Assembly: GCA_023150835.1 (NCBI GenBank)
Contig: JAKLKB010000004.1
Span: 93,301 to 157,300, forward strand
DNA: 64,000 nt
Reading direction: 5' to 3'
Source: Myxococcota bacterium
GTDB lineage: Bacteria; Myxococcota_C; UBA6777
Numbering within the stretch: position 1 is the first letter of the stretch; each line of letters opens with the position of its first letter. The notes under the pieces were generated by a model that had not been told where the DNA came from, did no database searches, and saw only the letters and a list, made by a program, of their open reading frames with translations. A program made the position numbers and the translations under genes. Positions 8,368-16,149 of the stretch are shown here, in pieces.

Positions 8368-11300
8368 ATGGCAGCTTTCTATTCTTGCAATCGGTTCATG
8401 CCTCGCCTACAATCACGAAGATCCACCGCGCAAAAGTCTCCGCCCGCAAGCGCACCCAAACACAACACTCGACAAGGAGCTGATCTTCTCTTGCTCGATC
8501 AAAGCCGCCTCCCTCAGTCATTCCCAACACGCCTACCGCAAACGCGGTGTGTCGGACTCTTCTGCGCTTGCCTTTCGGCTTGCTTGCTTTGGCTTGCTTG
8601 GTCGATCTGCCCCCACGATGCCTTGTCTTCTCCGTTGCCTCAACCTTTTTCTTCCGCACTGACCCAAAAAGACCGCCCCTCTAAGGAGATCCTCCTTGAT
8701 GCTCGTGCACCCTTCGTTTCGCTCGGTCGCCAAGTAGAGATCCTTCCCGATACTCTAGGTAAATACACCTTTCAAGAGGTACAACAACCCCCGCTTTTTC
8801 GCGCCTTCCAGCCCTCCACCCAAGATATCGTCAGCTTCGGGCAAACCAAAACAACCTACTGGCTGCGCTTTCGTATCCACCAAACGACCGATACTCCGCG
8901 ACTTTGGTATCTCGTCACTCCGCGTTGGTGGCTTCAACTCGCCCTCCACGACCCCACCCAAAATCGCCCGACACACCTCGCCATCCGCCGCTATGATCGC
9001 CCTTTTCACGAACGCCTGTTCCCTTACTACGGAGCCGTGTTCCCCCTTGAACTCCCTCCCCTCAAAGCCCACCACTTCCGCTCTTTTCCCAACGCTTCCT
9101 CCTCCTTGCCGCATCCGCTTTCTACCACCACCCCTCCTTCTACCACCCGACCCCATCCGCTTTCTACCACCCCCCCTCCTTCTACCACCCGACCCGCTCC
9201 AAGTCCTCCTCCCCTCGCTCTATCGGCCACACACACCTTTTATCTGCGCGCACAAACCGACTTTGGCTCCATGAGCGTACCTCTGGCGCTCTGGCAACCT
9301 CATGCCCTCCGAAGCCAGTTGCTCCTCGAATACGTCCTCTGGGGGCTGTTTTTCGGAACACTTTTTTCCCTTCTTTTCTACAATCTTTTCTTGTATCTCT
9401 CTTTGCACGAACGCCCCTACCTCGACTACGTGATCTATATCGGTGGATTGGCCCTCTACATGGCCTCCAACAATGGCCTTGCCTTCCAATACCTCTGGCC
9501 GAACGCGCCTTGGTGGAACCAACGGGCGGCCTTGTTTTTTGTAGGCTTTGCACTCTTTGGAGCGGTGCGCTTCATCGCAGGATTTTTGGACACCAAACAT
9601 CATCTGCCTCGACACCACCGCTTCTTACAAGCGCTGATGCTTGGCTGCTTGTGTTTGATCGCCTCTTCGCTCGTGGATGCGGGCATCGCCAACCAACTCT
9701 CTACATGGCTTGCGTTGCTCACGGCCCTGTTTGCTCTCACAGCGATCATTCGATGCGCCCACAAACGCCACCGCAGCGCTTACTTTGTCCTCGCAGGATG
9801 GGGCGCGTTGCTTGGTGGAGGAGCCCTGTATGCGTGCGCGATTATGGGATGGCTGCCTTTCTCACCCATCACACAAAACGGCCTACTCTTCGGAGCCGTC
9901 ATCGAAGCGCTGCTGCTTTCCTTTGCGCTCGCCGATCGCGTCCACACGCTCAACCAAACCCTCGACACCCAAAAACACCAACTCTCCAAACAAAACGCCA
10001 CCCTTGCTCGCCTCGACCAACTCAAAGACGAACTGATCGCCAACACTTCTCACGAGCTACGCACTCCCCTCAACGGCATGATCGGCTTGACCGAAGCCCT
10101 GCTCGAAGATTACGCAGAAGCCCTTCCTGCCGATGCCCAACAAGATCTTCAGCTACTCGCTCAAAGCAGCCGACGCCTTGCCGCGCTTGTCAACGATCTC
10201 CTCGATTTCTCCAGCCTCAAACAAAACCACCTAACCCTCCAAACCGCCCCCGTCGATCTTGCCCATGCCGCCGAGACCGTCATCGCCCTCTCCCAACAAG
10301 CAGCCCACAAAAAACAGATCTCTCTCCATAACCAGATCTCTCCAAAAGCACCGCTCGTCGAAGCCGATCCCAACAGACTCCAACAGATCCTCCATAACCT
10401 CGTCCACAACGCGATCAAGTTCACTCCTTGCGGACACATCACCCTCTCCGCACACACACAAAGCGATGCCCTCGCAATATCCGTCGAAGACACAGGCATC
10501 GGCATCAAAGAACAAGATCAGACCCGTATCTTCCGCTCTTTTGAACAAGTCGATGGCTCCCACAAACGCCCCCACGAAGGTCTCGGTCTTGGGCTTGCCA
10601 TCACCAAACAACTTGTCAACCTCCACGGCGGTGAGATATCCGTCCGCTCGATCCTCGGACAAGGCACCCGCTTTACCTTCACCCTCCCGATCGCCCAAAC
10701 CCCAACCGCCCTCTCGCCTGCCACCACTTCTTCTCTCGATATCGCCCCATCTACCTCCTCTCCCGATACCCCCCAAACCACTCCCGCTTATCCCTCCAAC
10801 CAAACCGCTCCTGCTCTCGATATCGCCCCATCCACCTCCTCTCTCGATATCGCCCCATCCACCTCCTCTCTCGATATCGCCCCATCCACCTCCTCTCTCG
10901 ATATCGCCCCATCCACCGAAGAAACTCCTCAAAACAAAATCCGACTCACAACCGATCCTCCCCAAACCACCACACCCGAAAGCGTGTCCACCCCGCTCTC
11001 TCACGAGGACGAACCTATGCGCCAACCTGTGCGCATCCTCGCCGTAGACGACGACCCCATGAATCTCCGCGTGCTCCAAGCCCAACTTCGCCCTCCCGCC
11101 TACCTTCTCACGCTCGTCCAAAGTGGCCCCCAAGCCCTCCAACAGATCGAACAACACGGCCCTTTTGATATCGTTCTCATGGACATCATGATGCCCTATA
11201 TGTCCGGCTATGAAGTCGTTCAAACACTTCGGCAACATCACCCTCCCCACCAACTCCCCATCCTTATGCTCTCCGCCAAAAACCAAGTCAAAGACTTCGC

Positions 11301-11409
11301 GGCTGCTTTTCAAGCAGGAGCCAACGATTACATCGCCAAACCTTACGCAAAGTCCGAACTGATCGCCCGCATCCAACGCCATCTCACCTCTCCCCAAAGC
11401 GACGGATAA
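8368..11409 (+). CDS. Hybrid sensor histidine kinase (7TMR-DISM sensor, HisKA, HATPase, receiver)
   Basis: A membrane two-component kinase of about 1013 residues. After an N-terminal hydrophobic segment comes a 7TMR-DISMED2-like extracellular domain (about 100-290), then seven hydrophobic helices (about 315-510, e.g. LWGLFFGTLFSLLFYNLFLYL). The transmitter follows: H-box NTSHELRTPLNG (H562), N-box HNLVHNAIKF, G1 VEDTGIGI and G2 GLGLGLAIT. The C-terminal receiver has VDDD, LMDIMMP (D939 phospho-acceptor) and AKPY. In-frame repeats occupy two linkers: a 42-bp unit (HPLSTTTPPSTTRP) in the sensor and a 27-bp unit (SLDIAPSTS) between kinase and receiver. No DNA-binding regulator lies nearby. The start is uncertain: TTG 8353, ATG 8368 and ATG 8398 are all in frame and none has a clear ribosome site. 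Confidence 0.88.
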   Translation: MAAFYSCNRFMPRLQSRRSTAQKSPPASAPKHNTRQGADLLLLDQSRLPQSFPTRLPQTRCVGLFCACLSACLLWLAWSICPHDALSSPLPQPFSSALTQKDRPSKEILLDARAPFVSLGRQVEILPDTLGKYTFQEVQQPPLFRAFQPSTQDIVSFGQTKTTYWLRFRIHQTTDTPRLWYLVTPRWWLQLALHDPTQNRPTHLAIRRYDRPFHERLFPYYGAVFPLELPPLKAHHFRSFPNASSSLPHPLSTTTPPSTTRPHPLSTTPPPSTTRPAPSPPPLALSATHTFYLRAQTDFGSMSVPLALWQPHALRSQLLLEYVLWGLFFGTLFSLLFYNLFLYLSLHERPYLDYVIYIGGLALYMASNNGLAFQYLWPNAPWWNQRAALFFVGFALFGAVRFIAGFLDTKHHLPRHHRFLQALMLGCLCLIASSLVDAGIANQLSTWLALLTALFALTAIIRCAHKRHRSAYFVLAGWGALLGGGALYACAIMGWLPFSPITQNGLLFGAVIEALLLSFALADRVHTLNQTLDTQKHQLSKQNATLARLDQLKDELIANTSHELRTPLNGMIGLTEALLEDYAEALPADAQQDLQLLAQSSRRLAALVNDLLDFSSLKQNHLTLQTAPVDLAHAAETVIALSQQAAHKKQISLHNQISPKAPLVEADPNRLQQILHNLVHNAIKFTPCGHITLSAHTQSDALAISVEDTGIGIKEQDQTRIFRSFEQVDGSHKRPHEGLGLGLAITKQLVNLHGGEISVRSILGQGTRFTFTLPIAQTPTALSPATTSSLDIAPSTSSPDTPQTTPAYPSNQTAPALDIAPSTSSLDIAPSTSSLDIAPSTSSLDIAPSTEETPQNKIRLTTDPPQTTTPESVSTPLSHEDEPMRQPVRILAVDDDPMNLRVLQAQLRPPAYLLTLVQSGPQALQQIEQHGPFDIVLMDIMMPYMSGYEVVQTLRQHHPPHQLPILMLSAKNQVKDFAAAFQAGANDYIAKPYAKSELIARIQRHLTSPQSDG
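10816..10918 (+). repeat. 27-bp in-frame tandem repeat in the histidine kinase linker
   Basis: About four copies of CTCGATATCGCCCCATC plus CACCTCCTCT (27 bp, encoding LDIAPSTSS) sit between the ATPase domain and the receiver. A diverged copy lies at 10,736-10,760. Confidence 0.85.
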
Positions 11410-11523
11410 TACGAAATCCGCTCGTTGTGTGATCGTAAAAATGTAGGAGCAGCCTCCTGTGGCTGCCCAAGCACAGGGCGTCTACGCGCTCGCCTTCGAT
11501 CACAGATCACTCGGATATCGTAT
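11409..11523 (+). repeat. Family A element (copy A1)
   Basis: A 115-bp element with ends ATACGAAATCCG and CGGATATCGTAT (11 of 12 inverted matches), containing GTAGGAGCAGCCTCCTGTGG and CACAGGGCGTCTACGCGC. It starts on the last base of the histidine kinase stop codon. Confidence 0.85.
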
Positions 11524-11792
11524 ACGATGCCGCCAATTTGTATTTTTTCCCATACACCTCCCGATCTCAGATATCTGAAAGCCTCCGCCTGTAGAGGAAT
11601 CCCCGCCATTCAAGGACATCTGCATAAACACTTGATTATAAAAACAAAATAAACAATCGTTGTGTTGGCCTATTTTTTGGAGAAAGACTCCACAACAAGA
11701 TCGCAACGCGCCAGCACGCAACCAAACAAGCGTACCGCTGACGCGAACTGTATCCACACAACCAAACCTTCCGAATCCAAAAGGAGTTTCCG
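11524..11792. other. Intergenic region before the first small lipoprotein
   Basis: No gene seen. It holds a 12-bp perfect palindrome TCAGATATCTGA at 11,567-11,578 and an AT-rich stretch (TTGATTATAAAAACAAAATA, about 11,632-11,651) that could include a -10 element. An AAAAGGAG ribosome site lies just before the lipoprotein gene. Confidence 0.4.
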
Positions 11793-12281
11793 ATGAAAAC
11801 CAACACCATCCTGTCTTTGCTGTTTTCCGCCTTGCTGTTCTCGCACCTCACGGCTTGTGGGCCAGACAACCGCGTACAAACCACCGCTCTCCAACAAAGC
11901 GCTTGCCTCTCCAACCAAGCCCAACCCGATCCCGGTAAAGAGCCGCCCAACCCCTACAACACCAAGCCCGAGATCGCCGTCACCAAAGCCACCAGCACGC
12001 TCAACGTGATGTACAAAAATGTACGCTTTCGATGCGAACAAAAAACCTTGATCGAAGCCTTTCTTGACGGACAAATCCTCCGCGTCGTCGCCCGTCCCAT
12101 CGAGATGAACCCAAGCGTTGTCGCTGGCTGCGACTGCATCTACGATCTCGGCGCACAAGTCGGCCCGCTACCCGTTGGAAAATATACCCTCAAAGTTCAG
12201 CGCCAAACCGACAACTACGGTGGAAAAAGTGAAACCTCCGACCTTCACACCCAAGAGATCGAACTCGGCAATCCACGATAA
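11793..12281 (+). CDS. Small lipoprotein, paralogue of the next gene
   Basis: A 162-residue predicted lipoprotein of unknown function. AAAAGGAG precedes the ATG. The signal ends LFSHLTAC (lipobox). The mature part shares an ordered set of motifs with the protein at 12,495-12,956: TALQQSACL, (Y/F)KNV/AxxRCEQK, LDGQIL, RPxEMNP, CDCxYDLG, GPLxxGKYT and DNYG. Four Cys are conserved, including the CDC pair. The similarity over the whole length shows a tandem duplication. The beta-rich pattern suggests a small sandwich domain. No known family recognised. Confidence 0.7.
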   Translation: MKTNTILSLLFSALLFSHLTACGPDNRVQTTALQQSACLSNQAQPDPGKEPPNPYNTKPEIAVTKATSTLNVMYKNVRFRCEQKTLIEAFLDGQILRVVARPIEMNPSVVAGCDCIYDLGAQVGPLPVGKYTLKVQRQTDNYGGKSETSDLHTQEIELGNPR

Positions 12282-12304
12282 CAATCTCTCTCTTTTCTCA
12301 TAAG

Positions 12305-12475
12305 ACTTACGCAGTCGCCAAAAAAAGCCGTGTTCGCGACACTTCAAGCGACAGAGTCGTTGTTTTGAAAAACCGTGATCTGTTCGCCCCTCTCGGGGTC
12401 AAGGGGCGACAGTCTATGGCGGGGCGTGGGGTGACACCCCACAAAATAAGCCCAACTGCGGAACTCCGATCTTAC
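12305..12475 (+). repeat. Family B element between the paralogous lipoprotein genes
   Basis: A nearly complete B copy: left end AAGACTTACGCAGTCGCC, core TTCAAGCGACAGAGTCGTTG, CGGGGTCAAGGGGCGACAG, hairpin GTGGGGTGACACCCCAC, right end CCAACTGCGGAACTCC. The ends are partly decayed relative to the copy at 42,681. Confidence 0.85.
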
Positions 12476-12494
12476 ATAAAAGGAGATTTTCCTA

Positions 12495-12956
12495 ATGAAA
12501 AAGTGTTTTCTACTTCTTGGAAATATCTGGCTATTTTCATTTTTCGCTTGTGCGACTCCGACAGGAACCGCGCTCCAAGCAACCGCTATCCAACAAAGCG
12601 CTTGCTTGCCCAACTCCCAAACCCAAGATCCCGCCAAAACGGACGGAAAAGAAGCCTTTACGGTGGCGGCCAACGGCGACCAAGTGGAGATCAGCTTTAA
12701 AAACGCACATCTTCGCTGCGAACAAAAAGTGACGTGGGAAGCCTCGCTTGATGGACAGATCCTGACTGCTGTGGTGCGCCCCCAAGAGATGAACCCCACC
12801 ACCGTCCCTCGCTGCGACTGCCGCTACGATCTCGGCGTCAAGATCGGTCCGCTCAACAAAGGCAAATACACCGTCAAGATCCAGCAAAAGTCTGATAACT
12901 ACGGCAGCCCCAGCACCACCAAAGACGTACACACCAGCGAAGTCACCATCCCTTAA
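12495..12956 (+). CDS. Small lipoprotein, paralogue of the preceding gene
   Basis: A 153-residue predicted lipoprotein. AAAAGGAG lies 11 nt before the ATG. The signal ends LFSFFAC. It shares TAIQQSACLP, FKNAHLRCEQK, SLDGQIL, RPQEMNP, CDCRYDLG, GPLNKGKYTVK and KSDNYG with the upstream paralogue, including the conserved cysteines. A family B element separates the two genes, so it inserted after the duplication or came along with it. Function unknown. Confidence 0.7.
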   Translation: MKKCFLLLGNIWLFSFFACATPTGTALQATAIQQSACLPNSQTQDPAKTDGKEAFTVAANGDQVEISFKNAHLRCEQKVTWEASLDGQILTAVVRPQEMNPTTVPRCDCRYDLGVKIGPLNKGKYTVKIQQKSDNYGSPSTTKDVHTSEVTIP

Positions 12957-13020
12957 AACTCCCTCTCCCCCATCCACCCCCTCGCCATCTACCTTATCGC
13001 TCGCTCTTGAATCGGGTTAT

Positions 13021-13123
13021 ACGATATCCGAGTGGCGTACACAGCAAAGGAGAATACGTAAGTGCCCGATTATTGGGCAGCTGCTCCTACCTCTTTACGG
13101 TAACGCAACGGGCGGATTTCGTG
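13021..13123 (-). repeat. Family A element (copy A2) ending at the sodN stop codon
   Basis: Starts ATACGATATCCGAG and ends GGGCGGATTTCGTGT, with AGTGCCCGATTATTGGGCAGCT in the middle. The central hairpin is diverged. It directly abuts the stop codon of the Ni superoxide dismutase gene and may act as its transcription end. Confidence 0.75.
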
Positions 13124-13594
13124 TTATTTCTTCGGAGTCCAGTCGCCTGCGATGCCGTCGATGGCTTTGTGAAGTCCTTCTGCTGCGCTCAGGGATGCTT
13201 GTTGTTTGGTGAACATCGCAGCTCGCATCACGGCATGATGGCGCGCCAGCTTCGCAAGATACGCGCTGTGGTCTTTGTGACCGGCTGGAACAGGGGCGAT
13301 CTTTTGGGTCAAGAAATACTCTGCAATCACTTTGATGATATTTGAGGCATGAGCTTCTTTTGTCATCACCCAACGCACCAACTGATTCTTGCTTTGTGCA
13401 TCTGTTTTATCGCTAAGTGCAAGAATATTTTTGATGGCTTTGGTGATGGTTTGGCTGTCTTCATACAAGGCATGAACACGCGCATGATCATCATAAATCC
13501 CGCAAGGTACTTGGCAGTGCGCGTCCACTTTTTGAGAACCGACAGTCGTCATCCCCAACACCAGAAACCAGATCACGCTCCATCGCTTGATCAT
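13124..13594 (-). CDS. sodN: Nickel superoxide dismutase with an export signal
   Basis: Converts superoxide to oxygen and peroxide using nickel. The start ATG at 13,594 follows AAAGGAG. After a 25-residue leader (MIKRWSVIWFLVLGMTTVGS then QKVDA) comes HCQVPCGIYDD, the Ni-hook H1-C2-x2-P-C6-G-x-Y-D that holds the metal. The rest is the expected four-helix subunit (about 131 residues), rich in conserved His and Lys (e.g. KEAHASNIIKVIAEYF). Known NiSODs need their N-terminus trimmed so that His1 is free, often by a dedicated protease, SodX. Here the leader has a basic start, a hydrophobic core and a VDA cleavage site, so signal peptidase could expose His1 during export. No sodX is seen nearby. 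A family A element abuts the stop. Confidence 0.9.
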   Translation of the reverse strand: MIKRWSVIWFLVLGMTTVGSQKVDAHCQVPCGIYDDHARVHALYEDSQTITKAIKNILALSDKTDAQSKNQLVRWVMTKEAHASNIIKVIAEYFLTQKIAPVPAGHKDHSAYLAKLARHHAVMRAAMFTKQQASLSAAEGLHKAIDGIAGDWTPKK

Positions 13595-13744
13595 TTTTTT
13601 CTCCTTTTTCTGTGCTTGCCTGTTTGCCCAGTTGCGCCTGCTCGCTCGGATACTCGGGGGTGCGAGACGGAACACAACGGCGGCATCCTAGGCCCGACGG
13701 TTTTTTCTGTCAAGGCAACCGCTGTGGCGTGTCCCCTAGGCCTT

Positions 13745-13867
13745 ATACGATATCCGAAAGATGTGTGCTCGAAGGGCAGCTGCGATCCGCTGTAACTGCC
13801 CTGTCCTTGGGCAGCCACAGGGGGCTGCCCCTACGTTTTACGATCACACAATGGGCGGATTCCGTAT
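13745..13867 (-). repeat. Family A element (copy A3)
   Basis: Ends ATACGATATCCG and CGGATTCCGTAT. The central hairpin is intact: GGGCAGCC, AC, AGGGGGCTGCCC. It lies between sodN and darT, upstream of both. Confidence 0.85.
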
Positions 13868-14042
13868 TATCCATCCGATGCCACCTCATGCCTCGTGATC
13901 TTCGACCTCTCGCGCCGCCCTCAACGCCTCGCTGCCGCTCGCCTACAAAGCCACCTTTGGCAGAAAAAAAGAACGACGCTACAAAACAGCCCGCCAAATC
14001 AAACGTACTTATCGGGGTTCTTCCACCCAGACGCGAGCTCTC

Positions 14043-14072
14043 TTGACAACGATCATCCTGATGGAATATAAA
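14043..14072 (+). promoter_or_regulatory. Predicted sigma-70 promoter of darTG
   Basis: TTGACA at 14,043-14,048 and TATAAA at 14,067-14,072 with an 18-bp spacer. This would start the transcript near 14,079, which supports a DarT start at 14,139 and not further upstream. Confidence 0.6.
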
Positions 14073-14107
14073 CAACACAGTTCGCACAAACGTTGTATCA
14101 AAGTTCT

Positions 14108-14125
14108 TAATTTCATCAGAAATTA
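14108..14125. promoter_or_regulatory. Perfect inverted repeat in the darT leader, possible operator
   Basis: TAATTTC-ATCA-GAAATTA is a perfect 7+4+7 palindrome between the predicted promoter and the darT start. It could bind a regulator or form a small RNA hairpin. Inference only. Confidence 0.4.
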
Positions 14126-14138
14126 TACTAAAGCGTGT

Positions 14139-14792
14139 ATGCCTACAGTGAACAATATGATTCCAAAAGACTTAAAGATTTACCACATCGTTCATCTGGA
14201 CAGACTGGTGTCGATTATCAGCGAGGGCTGTTTGTGGAGTGATGCGGCAGGTCAAGCAAAAAATTTGGGCGGAACCATGATCGGAATGTCCCATATCAAA
14301 CAGAGGCGTATGACCAACAGCATATCAAGTCACCAAGGATTAACCGTCGGACAATGCGTGCCGTTCTACTTCTGCCCACGTTCTATCATGCTCTACATCA
14401 TTTCACAACAAAGCCATGAGAATATCTCGTATCGAGGTGGGCAACAACCCATTATTCACCTGCAAGCTGATCTGAATCGGGTTATCTGCTGGGCACAGCA
14501 GAACAATAAACGGTGGGCTTTTACAGATTCAAACGCAGGGTCTTTCTACTTCAACGATTATTGCACTTTAGGTGATCTGAAACGAATTGATTGGAACGCG
14601 GTAAATGCCTACTCATGGTCGCGATGTAAAGAACAAAAACAGGCTGAATTTCTACTGGAAGAACAATTCCCGTGGACGCTGATTGAAGCGGTCGGCGTCT
14701 ATTCGCAGACGCAAGATCAGCAAGTCAGAGCTAGATTGAATTCAGCAGGGCATCGACCGCCCATTTCAATTCAGCGCGACTGGTATCACTAA
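14139..14792 (+). CDS. darT: DarT: DNA thymidine ADP-ribosyltransferase toxin (DUF4433)
   Basis: Toxin of the DarTG system. DarT uses NAD+ to ADP-ribosylate thymidine in single-stranded DNA and blocks replication, including that of phages. The protein (217 residues from ATG 14,139) has the family signatures IYHIVHLDRLVSI with WSD after it (NAD pocket), VPFYFCPRSIMLY, and KQAEFLLEEQFPW with the catalytic Glu in QAEFL. The start is uncertain: ATG 14,157 is also possible, and upstream in-frame codons lie before the predicted transcript start. The gene is more AT-rich than its neighbours, which suggests transfer. darG follows after 14 nt. Confidence 0.9.
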   Translation: MPTVNNMIPKDLKIYHIVHLDRLVSIISEGCLWSDAAGQAKNLGGTMIGMSHIKQRRMTNSISSHQGLTVGQCVPFYFCPRSIMLYIISQQSHENISYRGGQQPIIHLQADLNRVICWAQQNNKRWAFTDSNAGSFYFNDYCTLGDLKRIDWNAVNAYSWSRCKEQKQAEFLLEEQFPWTLIEAVGVYSQTQDQQVRARLNSAGHRPPISIQRDWYH

Positions 14793-14806
14793 AGGAGGAC
14801 GCTCAG

Positions 14807-15850
14807 GTGATTACCTACAAAACAGGCGATATTTTTAAAGAAGAAGCAGATGCGATAGTCAACACGGTAAATTGTGTAGGCATCATGGGGCGTGGCATCG
14901 CGTTGCAGTTCAAGAAGTGGTTTCCCGAAAACTTCAAAGTTTACGCGGCTGCCTGCAAACACAAGAAAGTCGTGCCCGGAAGAATGTTTGTGCATGAAAC
15001 AGGCTCCCTGATGGGGCCTAAATACGTCATCAATTTTCCGACCAAACGGCACTGGCGTGGAGCCAGCCGCATGGAAGATATCGAGTCTGGCCTTCAAAAT
15101 TTGGCAGAGGTTATACCGACCCTGAATATCGAATCCATCGCTCTTCCGCCGCTCGGCTGCGGGTTAGGCGGGCTAAACTGGGATGAGGTTCGAGAGCGTA
15201 TCGAAAATACGCTTTCTCATTTGTCAGATACGCGAGTCATCGTTTTTGAACCTCAAGGGGCACCCGAAGCGAAAGAGATGGCAAAGAACCGCAAGGCACC
15301 GAAGATAACCGCCGGCAGAGCTGCGTTGGTCGAATTGGTGCATCGCTACCTTGGCGGTCTACTCGATCCTTTTATTTCTCTGCTTGAGATTCAAAAACTA
15401 CTGTATTTTTTGCAAGAAAGTGGTGAACCTCTCCATTTGAACTATCAGAAAAATATCTATGGTCCTTATGCTGAAAATTTGCGCCATGTATTGAATGCCG
15501 TTGAAAACCACCTGCTTTCTGGCTACGCAGATGGTGGCGACAGACCAGACAAAGAACTCAGGCTGGTTTCGGGAGCCTACGAAGCCGCGTCAAAGTTCAT
15601 GGCGGAGCATCCCCAGACAAAGCAGCGTTTCGATAAAGTTTCTGATCTAGTTGAAGGCTTTGAATCTCCCTTTGGGATGGAGCTACTTGCGACAGTTCAC
15701 TGGGTTGCCACAAAAGAAAGTGCCAAAACGAAAGATCGGGTCGTCTCAGGAGTTCACGGATGGAATGATCGTAAGAAGCAATTTACGCCTCGCCAGATTG
15801 GGTTGGCTTTCGACGTTTTATCAGAAAAAGGCTGGATTGATCAAGATTGA
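14807..15850 (+). CDS. darG: DarG: macrodomain antitoxin that reverses DNA ADP-ribosylation
   Basis: Antitoxin partner of DarT, 347 residues. It starts at GTG 14,807 behind a strong AAAGGAGGA site. Residues 1-150 are a macrodomain with NTVNCVGIMGRGIALQFKK and LPPLGCGLGG loops, which bind and remove ADP-ribose from DNA. Residues about 165-347 are the DarG C-terminal domain (EIQKLLYFLQESG, YGPYAENLRHVL), which binds and neutralises DarT directly. The pair is thus complete, with both the enzymatic and binding modes of neutralisation. Base composition matches darT. Confidence 0.93.
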   Translation: MITYKTGDIFKEEADAIVNTVNCVGIMGRGIALQFKKWFPENFKVYAAACKHKKVVPGRMFVHETGSLMGPKYVINFPTKRHWRGASRMEDIESGLQNLAEVIPTLNIESIALPPLGCGLGGLNWDEVRERIENTLSHLSDTRVIVFEPQGAPEAKEMAKNRKAPKITAGRAALVELVHRYLGGLLDPFISLLEIQKLLYFLQESGEPLHLNYQKNIYGPYAENLRHVLNAVENHLLSGYADGGDRPDKELRLVSGAYEAASKFMAEHPQTKQRFDKVSDLVEGFESPFGMELLATVHWVATKESAKTKDRVVSGVHGWNDRKKQFTPRQIGLAFDVLSEKGWIDQD

Positions 15851-15954
15851 CGTCCTCCCTCCACCAAACCAAGAGACGAAGCTTGCGCAACGTCTCAAAG
15901 GTTGTGGTGGGAGCCTTCCCGCTCGTCTTGGGTAAACGTGGTGTTGGAGGCGTT

Positions 15955-16075
15955 CGTCGCTCGCGGTACTTCAAGCGACAGAGTTGTTGGCGTAAAAAGC
16001 GATGACTTCTTCGCCAACGCGGGGCCAAGGGGACCGTGTCAAGGAATTGGGGCGTGGAGCCGCGCTCCAAACCAT
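15955..16075 (+). repeat. Degenerate family B element
   Basis: Contains CTTCAAGCGACAGAGTTGTTG, GATGACTTCTTCGCCAACGC, GGGGCCAAGGGG and GGGGCGTGGAG but no recognisable ends. The rest of the gap from 15,851 shows nothing. Confidence 0.6.
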
Positions 16076-16149
16076 CCAACAAGCCGATCCTGTACTCTCC
16101 AAACAACAGGAATGCGATCCATTCCCTTCACACGAACAGGAGTTCCACG

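Noticed and set aside
10231..11397. A 388-codon minus-strand frame opposite the histidine kinase
   Set aside because: Shadow of the kinase. It has Gly/Trp-rich repeats from the 27-bp unit and no family motif.
13876..14042. Basic frame (FGRKKERRYKTARQIKR) upstream of darT
   Set aside because: No start, no ribosome site and no family; it lies before the darT promoter.
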